Positions 8,724 to 16,199 of a stretch of DNA of 64,000 nt are shown piece by piece. The DNA lies in the NCBI RefSeq assembly GCF_008704935.1, contig NZ_CP023692.1, forward strand, positions 186,001-250,000. The letters run 5' to 3'. The notes below the pieces were generated by a model. It made no database searches and was not told the DNA's origin. It was given only the letters and a program-made list of their open reading frames with translations. Source of the stretch: Streptomyces vinaceus. GTDB taxonomy: Bacteria > Actinomycetota > Actinomycetes > Streptomycetales > Streptomycetaceae. The first letter of the stretch is position 1; each line of letters opens with the position of its first letter. Made by a program: the position numbers and the translations under genes.

Positions 8724-9682
8724 GCGGAACCTCTGGGGTCGTATGGGGTGGTGGCGGGGCCGGGGAGCTGCGCCGGGTCGTCGGCGAAGGGTGGGACCGG
8801 CAGGCCGGTGGCACCGGGCCGGCAGATGAAGAGCCGGCCGGCATGCGGCTCCGCCGCGAGTTGCGCGGCCGTCAGTCCCTCGGCCGCGGTGGTGATGATC
8901 AGGAGATCCAGCTCCGGGCCCACGAACGCGCAGCTGGACACTTGCGAGGCGGCGACCGTGACGACGGCGTGGAGTGCGCCGTCGGGGGTGTATGCCCTGA
9001 CCTGCCCCGCTCCCCACACCGCCACCCAGACCCGGCCCACGGTGTCGACGGCCAGGCCGTCCGGCATCCCGGCGGGGCTGGTGTCGGCGAAGGGGCGGCG
9101 CCCCGACAGGGCGCCGGTGACGGGATCGTGGTCGAAGACGTCGACACGGTGCGTCGGGCTGTCCGCGTAGTACAGCAGCCGGCCGTCGGGGCTCCACCCG
9201 AGGCCGTTGGAGATGGTGACCGGGCTCAGCACGGTCGTCAGGGTGCCGTCGGGGTCGAGGCGGTAGAGGGTGCCCGCGTCCGGGGTCGCGTCGTGGGCCA
9301 TGGTTCCGGCCAGCAGCCGGCCGCTCGGGTCGCACTTGGCGTCGTTCATCCGTCGCGGCGTGCCGTCGTCGGGGACCACGGGCGCGGCGAACTCCGTGGC
9401 CACCCCGTCCTCGTCGACGCGCAGGAAGGAGGTTCCCGCGGCCGCGAGGAGCCCGCCCGACGCGCAGGGCGCGACCGCGCCGACGGGCCCGGCGAGGCTG
9501 ACGGTCCTCCTGGGCCCGAGGTCCGGCAGGCCGCTGTCGTCGTCGCCGTCCACCAGACGGGCCCGGTGGATGAGGCCCGCGGGGATGTCCACCCACAGCA
9601 GGTCACCGCGTCCGGCGTGCCAGACGGGTCCCTCGGTCAGGCGGCCCGGCACGGGCGCGCACGGCAGTGCGGTCAGGTGCAT
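8720..9682 (-). CDS. SMP-30/gluconolactonase-family lactonase
   Basis: A 320-residue six-bladed beta-propeller lactonase, the first gene of the operon. Metal-binding motifs typical of SMP-30/Gnl are visible: LTEGPVW (Glu ligand), SNGLGWSPDG (Asn ligand) and MPDGLAVD (Asp ligand). The RRMNDAKCDPSGR segment is also characteristic. In the operon it should open the aldonolactone produced by the SDR. SMP-30 enzymes are broad, so the natural lactone is inferred from context. The last four bases overlap the aldolase start. Confidence 0.88.
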   Translation of the reverse strand: MHLTALPCAPVPGRLTEGPVWHAGRGDLLWVDIPAGLIHRARLVDGDDDSGLPDLGPRRTVSLAGPVGAVAPCASGGLLAAAGTSFLRVDEDGVATEFAAPVVPDDGTPRRMNDAKCDPSGRLLAGTMAHDATPDAGTLYRLDPDGTLTTVLSPVTISNGLGWSPDGRLLYYADSPTHRVDVFDHDPVTGALSGRRPFADTSPAGMPDGLAVDTVGRVWVAVWGAGQVRAYTPDGALHAVVTVAASQVSSCAFVGPELDLLIITTAAEGLTAAQLAAEPHAGRLFICRPGATGLPVPPFADDPAQLPGPATTPYDPRGSA

Positions 9683-9723
9683 GGTGTCGCTCCTCTCTTG
9701 TGCGAGGAAACTCTAGGAGTTCT

Positions 9724-9752
9724 TCTAACCCATGTAAATACACATCGTCCAA
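9724..9752 (-). promoter_or_regulatory. Promoter and spacer palindrome of the galactonate operon
   Basis: On the minus strand TTGGAC (9747-9752) and GTTAGA (9724-9729) are 17 nt apart, placed about 40 nt before the lactonase start. The spacer contains ATGT-N6-ACAT (9732-9745), a small inverted repeat that would block RNA polymerase if bound. The divergently encoded ROK regulator is the natural candidate. Confidence 0.45.
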
Positions 9753-9827
9753 CGCATGGAATAAGCTCGCTCCGTACCCGACGACGGCCCCTCCGCCACG
9801 ACACGCACGACACGGAAGGACGCGCCC

Positions 9828-11078
9828 ATGGCGAAACGCACCGCCCAGGACATCCGCCGCCGCAACCGGTTCGACGCGCTGCGGTGCGTCTTCGCGGCAC
9901 CCGGCCCGGTGAGCCGGCAGGAGATCGCCACGGCGACCGGCCTGTCCTTCGCGACCGTGGCCAACCTCGTCGCGGAGCTGCTGGAGGCCGGAGTCCTGCG
10001 CGAGGCCGGCCACGAGGACTCCGGGGGCGGGCGCCCGCGGGCACGGCTCGCGGTCAACGCGGAGCGCGGTGCGCTGGTCGGGATCGACGTGGCGGAGACG
10101 TCCGTCCAGGTCGAGCTGTTCGACCTGGCACTGGAGGTGCTGCGCAGCGTACGGCTACCCCTGCCGCAGACCGATGTCCGGCCGCATGACGTGGTCGACG
10201 CCATCGTGACGGGGGTCGAGGGCCTGTCGGACGCCTCGGACGTGCCCCCGCGCATCCTCGGCGCGGGGGTCAGCGTCCCCGGTCTCGTGGAGCGCGAGGG
10301 CGGCGTGTCCGTCTTCTCGCCCTACTGGTCCTGGCGCGACGTCCCCCTGCGGTCCCTCCTCGCCGAGCGCCTCCCCATGCCCCTGTACCTCGACAACCCG
10401 CTCAAGGCCGGCACCGTCGCCGAGATGTGGTTCGGCGCCGGACGCGAGGTCGACGACCTCGTCGTACTGACCCTTCGGGCCGGCGTCGGCGCGGGCATCG
10501 CGGTCGACGGAGCGCTCTACCGGGGGGCGACCAACAGCGCCGGGGAATGGGGCCACACCTGCCTGGTCCGCGAAGGACGGGAGTGCAGGTGCGGCAGGCA
10601 GGGCTGCGTCGAGGCCTACGTCAGCACCCGCGGCATCGCCCGCACCGTGCGGGAACTGGACGGCGAAAGCCCTCTTCTGGACCCCGACGAGGACACCGTC
10701 ACCACCAACGTCGCCCGCGCCGCGGCGGAGGGCGACGCCGTCGCGGCCGAGACCGTGGCGCGGACCGCCCGCTACCTCGGGGAGGCCGCGGCCGATCTCC
10801 TCAACCTGTTCAATCCTCAGGCCCTGGTACTGGGCGGCTGGGTGGCGGACCGGCTCGGCGAGCCGCTGCTGCGGCAGACCCGCGACGTCATCGCGGCGCA
10901 CGCCCTCCCGGCGACGCTTCAGGCGCTCACCTTCCAGCTGAGCGCCGTCCCCGACAATCCGGTGAGCCTCGGAGCCGCCACCTTCGCCCTGGAGGGCTTC
11001 CTGGACGACCGCGAGACCTTCGGTACCGTGGCGGCGGGACGCCGCGCCGCCAAGGCGGCGAAAGCCCGGACCTCCTGA
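9828..11078 (+). CDS. ROK-family transcriptional regulator
   Basis: A 416-residue repressor. An N-terminal winged helix-turn-helix (residues ~10-80, GLSFATVANLVAEL) is followed by an actin-like ROK sugar-kinase fold. The ROK zinc motif CRCGRQGCVE lies near residue 258, and glycines of the sugar and ATP lobes appear in LRAGVGAGIAVDG. It is encoded divergently from the galactonate operon across a 145-nt gap and probably controls it in response to a sugar or sugar acid. GGAAGGA precedes the ATG. Whether it also binds the ABC-operon promoter cannot be seen. Confidence 0.88.
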   Translation: MAKRTAQDIRRRNRFDALRCVFAAPGPVSRQEIATATGLSFATVANLVAELLEAGVLREAGHEDSGGGRPRARLAVNAERGALVGIDVAETSVQVELFDLALEVLRSVRLPLPQTDVRPHDVVDAIVTGVEGLSDASDVPPRILGAGVSVPGLVEREGGVSVFSPYWSWRDVPLRSLLAERLPMPLYLDNPLKAGTVAEMWFGAGREVDDLVVLTLRAGVGAGIAVDGALYRGATNSAGEWGHTCLVREGRECRCGRQGCVEAYVSTRGIARTVRELDGESPLLDPDEDTVTTNVARAAAEGDAVAAETVARTARYLGEAAADLLNLFNPQALVLGGWVADRLGEPLLRQTRDVIAAHALPATLQALTFQLSAVPDNPVSLGAATFALEGFLDDRETFGTVAAGRRAAKAAKARTS

Positions 11079-11100
11079 AGGCGGCCCGGTTTCCGCCCGC

Positions 11101-12144
11101 TCAGCCGGCCGGGGCCGCCGTACTCTCGCGCACCACCAGGACCGGCGCCACCGACGCCTGGCGCGGGCTGCCCGTCCCGCCGCCGATCTGGTCGAGGAGC
11201 AGCGTGACGCAGTGGCGGCCCACGGCGTCGAAGTCCTGCCGGACCGTGGTGAGGGGGGCGGGGTAGAACGCGGCCTCGGGCACGTCGTCGAACCCGGTCA
11301 CGCTCACGTCCTGAGGCACGCGCCGGCCCGCTTCCTGCAGGGCCCGCATGACGCCCAGTGCCATCTGGTCGTTGGCGGCGAAGATCGCGGTCACTTCCGG
11401 GCGGCCCGCCAGGTCGCGTCCGGCGCGGTACCCCGAGGCCGCGGACCAGTCACCGTAGAGGAGCGGTGGTACGGCGGCGCCCGCGTCCTTGAGCGAGCGG
11501 TGCCACGCCTCTGCCCGGCGGCGCGCCGCGTAGGAGTCGCGGGGCCCGGCGACGTGCCAGACCGTCCGGTGGCCGAGGCTCAGCAGGTGGGCGACGACGC
11601 CGCGGGTGCCTTCGGCCTGGTCGATGTCGACGTTGGCGTAGCGGTGGCCGGTGTCCCCGTCGGCGAAGACCACGGGGACGGTGGACGGCAGCCGGAGTTC
11701 GGGGGTGTCCAGGATCTGCGACTCGATGAGGATGATGCCGTCGACGGACTGGAGCATCAGCTGCCGGAAGGCCTGGCGCACGGCGGCTTCGGTCTGCGCC
11801 CGCGCTCCCATGAAGTTCACGAACAGGTCGGCTTCGCGGGCGGCGTCGGAGATGGCGGCGAACGTCCTGGCGTTCCCGTAGGCGCTGATGTCGAAGCTGA
11901 TGACGCCCAGCGTGCCGAACCGCCCGGTGACCAGCGCCCGGGCGGCCGTGTTGGGGCGGTACCCGAGCATCTTCATCGCGGCCAGCACCCGCTCGCGGGT
12001 GGACGCGTCCACGTTCTCCCGGTTGTTGGCCACGCGGGAGACGGTCTGCGACGAGACGCCCGCCATGGCGGCGACATCGGCCATGGAGGGCGACTGGCGC
12101 AGCGGACGGGACCTCGGTGATCTTGCTCCGACCTCGCGCGGCAT
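11101..12144 (-). CDS. LacI-family transcriptional regulator
   Basis: A 347-residue repressor. The hinge-type helix-turn-helix starts at residue 20 (MADVAAMAGVSSQTVSRVAN) and is followed by the hinge GYRPNTAARAL and a periplasmic-binding-like effector domain ending in VPQDVSVTGFDDVPEA. GGAGG precedes the ATG. It converges on the ROK gene and faces a truncated galactanase gene. The shared 236-nt upstream region carries two LacI-type operator-like sequences (12201, 12297), so it probably represses itself and the galactanase gene. The effector is likely an oligosaccharide or sugar of galactan breakdown, by context only. Confidence 0.88.
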   Translation of the reverse strand: MPREVGARSPRSRPLRQSPSMADVAAMAGVSSQTVSRVANNRENVDASTRERVLAAMKMLGYRPNTAARALVTGRFGTLGVISFDISAYGNARTFAAISDAAREADLFVNFMGARAQTEAAVRQAFRQLMLQSVDGIILIESQILDTPELRLPSTVPVVFADGDTGHRYANVDIDQAEGTRGVVAHLLSLGHRTVWHVAGPRDSYAARRRAEAWHRSLKDAGAAVPPLLYGDWSAASGYRAGRDLAGRPEVTAIFAANDQMALGVMRALQEAGRRVPQDVSVTGFDDVPEAAFYPAPLTTVRQDFDAVGRHCVTLLLDQIGGGTGSPRQASVAPVLVVRESTAAPAG

Positions 12145-12200
12145 GTGAACCGGACCTCCGAACCCCTACTCCGAGCGGAGTGCGTGTGCACCCGTACGGA

Positions 12201-12214
12201 TGTTAGCGCTGCGG
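12201..12214. promoter_or_regulatory. LacI-type operator candidate, lacI proximal
   Basis: TGTTAGCGCTGCGG matches the left ten bases of the symmetric LacI-family operator TGTTAGCGCTAACA. The right half is degraded. It sits about 57 nt upstream of the LacI-family start codon, consistent with autorepression. Confidence 0.5.
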
Positions 12215-12252
12215 ACCGCGAGGGCGGGCGGTCGTGCTACGCGCCGGCTCCC

Positions 12253-12281
12253 TTGACACGTCCACCCACCGCTTCGACACT
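12253..12281 (+). promoter_or_regulatory. Promoter of the galactanase relic
   Basis: A perfect TTGACA (12253-12258) is followed after 17 nt by GACACT (12276-12281). The stronger operator at 12297 would overlap the transcription start region. Confidence 0.45.
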
Positions 12282-12296
12282 CTCCCCACTCCTCGA

Positions 12297-12310
12297 TGTT
12301 AACGCAAACA
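12297..12310. promoter_or_regulatory. LacI-type operator candidate, galactanase proximal
   Basis: TGTTAACGCAAACA matches 12 of 14 bases of TGTTAGCGCTAACA and lies inside the larger inverted repeat GATGTT-N6-AACATC. Its position just after the TTGACA promoter is typical of a repressor roadblock. Confidence 0.6.
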
Positions 12311-12380
12311 TCCGCTGCGTCGTACGGACCCGCTCGCGCGCCCGGGGCTGCAACGGGCGACTCCCGACAGGAGACCAGCT

Positions 12381-12752
12381 GTGCTCGGCATCAGAAGAAG
12401 GCTCCCGGGCAACGCCCGGCGCCGCGTGCCCCCCGCCCTCGCGACCTCGCTCGCGGCCGTCGCCGCACTCCTCGTCAGCGGTGCGGCGTCACCTCCGGCC
12501 GCTGCCGGCACCGTACGGTCGGCCCCCGTCCCGGTCCGCCTCGACCCCGCGTACCAGCACGCGCCGTTCGAGGGGTGGGGCACCGCTCTCGCCTGGTTCG
12601 CCAACGTCACCGGCGGCTGGCCGGACGCCCAGCGCAATCGGCTCGCCGACGCCCTCTACGGCACCGGAGGGCTCGGCCTCACCATCGCCCGCTACAACAT
12701 CGGCGGCGGTGACGGCACGGAAACCGCGCCCTACATGCGCGCCGGGGCGGCC
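12381..12752 (+). pseudogene. N-terminal relic of a secreted GH30-type endo-beta-1,6-galactanase
   Basis: The first ~124 codons read as a secreted glycoside hydrolase. A basic start and a hydrophobic signal peptide end near AAAG. Then come PFEGWGTALAWFANVTGGWP, RNRLADALYG and ARYNIGGGDGTE, the hallmark opening of GH30-like galactanases (barrel strand 1 and the YNIGGGD loop). The homology stops at MRAGAAV; the remaining several hundred residues, including both catalytic glutamates, are gone. The same frame continues into unrelated sequence and overlaps the next gene. AGGAG precedes the GTG start. It keeps a promoter and an operator, so the loss may be recent. It cannot encode an active enzyme. 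Confidence 0.75.
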
Positions 12753-12782
12753 GTGGGCCGGACGCCGCGCGTCCGGCCCACG
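12752..12782. terminator. Perfect 13-bp hairpin at the galactanase truncation point
   Basis: CGTGGGCCGGACG pairs perfectly with CGTCCGGCCCACG around the loop CCGCG. No T-run follows, as is usual for Streptomyces terminators. It begins where galactanase homology ends and stops 22 nt before the next start codon. Confidence 0.6.
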
Positions 12783-12804
12783 ACGCCCGGAAAGCTGACG
12801 AGTC

Positions 12805-13779
12805 ATGCGCCCCGCCTACGTTGCCCTGTTCCTTCTCCTGCTGACGACCCTCTCCCCCACACCGGCCGGAGCGGCGGACAACGGCGAGTGGTCGGTCAGA
12901 CCGGCGGACTCCGCCATCACGCCGCGGTCGGCCTCCGAACTGCCGGCACAGCCCGGCGCGACGCTCACCGACCGCGCGGTCGTCACCAACACCACCACCG
13001 CAGAACTGACGTTCCGCCTCTACGTCGCCGACGCCCACAACACGGAACGCGACGGCGGACTGGCCGTACGCGGAATCGAGGAGACCCAACGGGAGGTGGG
13101 AGCCTGGGGAAAGCCCGAGCTGGACACCGTCACGGTACCGGCCCGTTCGGCAGTGACGGTCGGTGTCACCCTCACCGTTCCGAGCGACGCCTCGCCGGGC
13201 GACCACGTGGGTGCCCTCGTCGCGGTCGACACGCGCGTGCAGCCCGCCGACGGCTCGCACCTCAGCGTCCAGCGCGGAGTCGGAGCCAGGATCTATCTGC
13301 GCGTCGAGGGGCCGCACCACCCCGGCCTGGCCGTGGAGGACGTACGGTTCACGGCGCTGAGCCCGCAGCTGCCGTGGACCGGCGCCCGCGAATCGACCGT
13401 CGCCTACACCCTGCACAACACGGGGAACGTCAAGCTCGCCCCTCAGGTCTCCCTCGGCGTGAGCGGTGTGGTGGTGGGAGGGCCCGGCGAACGGCGGCTC
13501 GCGAACGTGCCGGCCGAGCTGCTCCCGGGGCAGAAGGTCCGCCTCACCGAGACCTGGGCGGCTGCCCCCGTCGCGGGCTGGGGCCGGCTCACCGTCACGG
13601 CGGCCGCGGACGGCGTCCGCGGTTCGGGAACCGTCGGCTTCCTGAAGGTGCCGTGGCTCTTCGCGGGATGCCTGGCGCTCCTGTCGGCCACCTGGTTGCT
13701 GCTCCGCCGCAGGCGCCTGGCCGCCCGCGCGGCACCTCCGCACTCCGGCCCCGGGGGGCGCGCAGGGGGCGCGCTATAG
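12805..13779 (+). CDS. DUF916/WxL-type secreted protein with C-terminal membrane anchor
   Basis: A 324-residue protein. A signal peptide ends at GAADNG. Two immunoglobulin-like beta domains follow. The first resembles the peptidoglycan-binding DUF916 domain, with motifs SVRPAD, PGATLTDRAVVTNTT and VGALVAVDTRV. One membrane helix (WLFAGCLALLSATWLLL) and a basic cytoplasmic tail (RRRRL) close the protein. It is probably a cell-surface protein facing the wall. In Gram-positive bacteria such proteins often pair with WxL surface proteins, but no partner is next to it. GGAAAG lies upstream of the ATG. Confidence 0.75.
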   Translation: MRPAYVALFLLLLTTLSPTPAGAADNGEWSVRPADSAITPRSASELPAQPGATLTDRAVVTNTTTAELTFRLYVADAHNTERDGGLAVRGIEETQREVGAWGKPELDTVTVPARSAVTVGVTLTVPSDASPGDHVGALVAVDTRVQPADGSHLSVQRGVGARIYLRVEGPHHPGLAVEDVRFTALSPQLPWTGARESTVAYTLHNTGNVKLAPQVSLGVSGVVVGGPGERRLANVPAELLPGQKVRLTETWAAAPVAGWGRLTVTAAADGVRGSGTVGFLKVPWLFAGCLALLSATWLLLRRRRLAARAAPPHSGPGGRAGGAL

Positions 13780-13854
13780 GCGCATTCCCATCGAAGATCA
13801 ATTCGATTGCGCCCCCACGGGTGAGGTGCGCCGTCTCAAGATCGCGGGTTTGGC

Positions 13855-13860
13855 TAGCGT
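13855..13860 (+). promoter_or_regulatory. -10 element of a leaderless promoter for the ThiF-type gene
   Basis: TAGCGT is placed 6 nt before the GTG start at 13867, so transcription would begin at or next to the start codon. No ribosome binding site is present. Confidence 0.5.
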
Positions 13861-13866
13861 CCTGGC

Positions 13867-15063
13867 GTGACCTTCTTCCCCTCTCGCGGCGCGGGCCCGG
13901 GGCAGTTCGCGCTGCCCTCGCCCCAGCAAGCCAGTGAATCGTTTCGTCCCCTTCTCCTCGACCCGGCCCTGCCTGACCACGCCGGTGCTCTGGCTGCCGT
14001 ACGGGACTCGCCGCTGGTGAGAGAGGTGCACGACCGGATCGTGGAGCAGGTCGAAGAGCTCGTGCGATGCCTGGCGCCGGGCGAGTACCGCACGGCGGCC
14101 GCGCTCGCGCGGGCCGTCGCGGACACCACCGGCGGCCGCCCCGACGCGTACGGGACGTGGGCCTGGTACCCGTGGTCGGGACGCCTCGTCCACGTACTGC
14201 CCGAGGCGGACTTCCGCCTGGTGCGCAGCGACCGCAACCGCGACAAGATCACTCGCGCTCAGCAGCAGTCCCTGTTCGGGCGCCGGATCGGTGTCGTCGG
14301 GTTGTCCGTGGGCAGCAGCGCCGCGCTGACCTGCGCGATGGAGGGTGTGGGCGGCTCGTTCCGGCTCGCCGACTTCGACCGGCTGAGTCTGTCCAACCTG
14401 AACCGGCTGCGCGCAGGTGTCCACGAACTGGGTCTGGAGAAGACCGTGCTGTGCGCCCGGCGCATGTACGAGCTCGACCCGTACCTCGACATCGAGCTCC
14501 ACCGCGGCGGCCTCACCGAGGACTCCATCGGAGACTTCTTCGCCGTCGAGGGCGGTGGTCTGGACATCCTGATCGAAGAATGCGACACGCCCTGGGTGAA
14601 GGTGGCCGCCCGGGAGCACGCCCGCCGCCTGGGGGTTCCGGTCCTCATGGACACGAACGACCGCGGGCTGCTCGACGTCGAGCGGTTCGACACCGAGCCC
14701 GCCCGTCCGCTCTTCCACGGCCTCATCGGTGACACAACGTCGGAGGAACTGCGCGAGCTCGACGGCGCCGGAACGATCCGCCTCCTGCTGCGCATGGTCG
14801 ATGAGCAGCGTCTGAGCCCTGCGATGATCGACGCGCTGCCCCGGGTCGGCCGGACGCTGTCCAGCTGGCCCCAACTCGCCAGCGGCGTGATGCTCGGTGC
14901 GGCCCTCGCCACGGACACCGCCCGCCGCATCCTCCTGGGCGAACCGGTCCCCTCCGGGCGCTACTGCGTCGACCTCGACGTCCTCGTCCCGGCCGCCTCC
15001 GGTTCCCCGTCGGACCGCACGACCGCGCAGCCGGTGGGCGCACGACCCGGAGCCGCCGGGTGA
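13867..15063 (+). CDS. ThiF/E1-like adenylyltransferase family protein
   Basis: A 398-residue protein with a ~125-residue N-terminal extension and an E1-like Rossmann domain. The segment RRIGVVGLSVGSSAAL is the nucleotide-binding loop, and DFDRLSLSNLNRL is the ThiF signature that contacts ATP. ECDTPWVKV and VLMDTNDRG follow at the usual places. The CxxC zinc pairs of MoeB/ThiF are absent. SDRNRDKIT just before the fold recalls the actinobacterial Rv1355c family, which carries an extra nitroreductase half not found here. No ThiS/MoaD-like carrier lies nearby. The GNAT gene begins inside its stop (GTGA), so the two are translated together. Confidence 0.8.
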   Translation: MTFFPSRGAGPGQFALPSPQQASESFRPLLLDPALPDHAGALAAVRDSPLVREVHDRIVEQVEELVRCLAPGEYRTAAALARAVADTTGGRPDAYGTWAWYPWSGRLVHVLPEADFRLVRSDRNRDKITRAQQQSLFGRRIGVVGLSVGSSAALTCAMEGVGGSFRLADFDRLSLSNLNRLRAGVHELGLEKTVLCARRMYELDPYLDIELHRGGLTEDSIGDFFAVEGGGLDILIEECDTPWVKVAAREHARRLGVPVLMDTNDRGLLDVERFDTEPARPLFHGLIGDTTSEELRELDGAGTIRLLLRMVDEQRLSPAMIDALPRVGRTLSSWPQLASGVMLGAALATDTARRILLGEPVPSGRYCVDLDVLVPAASGSPSDRTTAQPVGARPGAAG

Positions 15064-15665
15064 CGCGCGTACCCGAACTCCGCGGCAGGCGCCTCAAGCT
15101 GCGCGAACTACGGCCCTCCGACCATGAGCCCTTCACGCGCATCCTCACGCACCGCCTGCTCACCCGCTACCTCGGCATCGACCGGATGGAGGAGAGCGAG
15201 GCGCACGACGCGTTCGCCCGGAGCCTCCACCAGCCACATGCGCACCCGCGGCACCGGTACACCCTCGCCGTGTGCTGCCTCGACGACGACACCCTCACGG
15301 GCACGATGGGCCTGCTCGTCGAGGACTACGGGAGAAACGCCATGCTCACCAGCCTGGTGCTGCTCCCCGGTGCCCCCACATCCGGCCACGGACACGAAGC
15401 GGGCCGGCTGCTCATGGCCTACGGCTTCGGCCACCTCGGGCTGCACCGCATCTGGGCCGGCCACCGCAGCGACCACCACCGCATGGCGGACGTGATGCAC
15501 GCGGCCGGCCTGCGGCGCGAGGCCACCCTGCGGCAGCTCTTCCGCACCCAGGGCTGCTGGCACGACGTCACCACCTACGCCGCACTCGCCCCTGAATGGA
15601 AACGCCAGGCCACGGAGGCAGAACTGGCCATCCTGGACGGCGGGTCCCGGCCCCGTACGTCCTGA
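15060..15665 (+). CDS. GNAT-family acetyltransferase coupled to the ThiF gene
   Basis: A 201-residue GNAT of the RimJ/RimL type. GRRLKLRELRPSDHEPF is the usual opening. The acetyl-CoA loop is degenerate, reading GHGHEAGRLLMAYGF. The RimJ-like HRIWAGHRSDHHRMADVM segment, with LRREATLRQLF after it, is clear. The GTG start overlaps the ThiF stop by four bases. The pair therefore probably works on one substrate: adenylation by the E1-like protein and acetylation by this one, or modification of a small amino-containing metabolite. The substrate is unknown. Confidence 0.82.
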   Translation: MTRVPELRGRRLKLRELRPSDHEPFTRILTHRLLTRYLGIDRMEESEAHDAFARSLHQPHAHPRHRYTLAVCCLDDDTLTGTMGLLVEDYGRNAMLTSLVLLPGAPTSGHGHEAGRLLMAYGFGHLGLHRIWAGHRSDHHRMADVMHAAGLRREATLRQLFRTQGCWHDVTTYAALAPEWKRQATEAELAILDGGSRPRTS

Positions 15666-15724
15666 TCCCGGGGTCGGCTGTCGACGGTTGCGCCGTTCAT
15701 GGACAAGAGTCCACCTGCGCGTCG

Positions 15725-16108
15725 TCAGCGGGTGCGCTGGGGAGTGGGGCGGGGTGGGAGGTGGCGGGTGATGCGGTCGAACAGGTCCGTCAGCGGCTCG
15801 CCGATGTCCTGGCCGAACTCGGTCAGTCCGTAGCTGACCTGGGGCGGCGTCGTCGGCTCGACCTTGCGCCAGACCAGGCCGTCCTGGACGAGCGCGCGCA
15901 GGGTCCGGGCGAGCATCTTCTCGCTGATGCCCCGGATGCTCTCGCGCAGCTCGTAGAAGCGAAGGTCGTTGCTCCGCAAGGAGATCAGCACCCAGATGCC
16001 CCATCTGCTGGTCACGTGGTCGACCACGTCGCGGGCAGGGCAGTCGGTGTGAAACACCTCATACCGCTGCTCCGCCTCGCCCCGTATGAGCTGCACGCCT
16101 TCCTCCAT
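15725..16108 (-). CDS. HxlR-family transcriptional regulator
   Basis: A 127-residue winged-helix protein. The HxlR cysteine occurs in DCPARDVVDHVTSRWG, and the recognition region reads SEKMLARTLRALVQDGLV, then YGLTEFGQDI. HxlR proteins usually sense thiol or electrophile stress through that N-terminal Cys. It is divergent from an NAD(P)-binding protein gene, the most common HxlR arrangement, and probably represses it through the repeats in the 91-nt gap. Confidence 0.9.
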   Translation of the reverse strand: MEEGVQLIRGEAEQRYEVFHTDCPARDVVDHVTSRWGIWVLISLRSNDLRFYELRESIRGISEKMLARTLRALVQDGLVWRKVEPTTPPQVSYGLTEFGQDIGEPLTDLFDRITRHLPPRPTPQRTR

Positions 16109-16116
16109 GGGAGGAG

Positions 16117-16164
16117 CTTACCCAGAGGTATGTCCTTACCAAAAGTAAGCCCGGCTCCTAGCGT
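16117..16164. promoter_or_regulatory. HxlR operator repeats overlapping the divergent promoter
   Basis: Two inverted repeats lie side by side: TACC-N4-GGTA (16119-16130) and the perfect CTTAC-N5-GTAAG (16135-16149). A promoter TTACCA-N17-TAGCGT (16136-16164) for the plus-strand gene overlaps the second repeat, so binding there would shut it off. Confidence 0.6.
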
Positions 16165-16199
16165 CGGTGTCACAACAGGCATCGAACGAGGAGCAGTTC

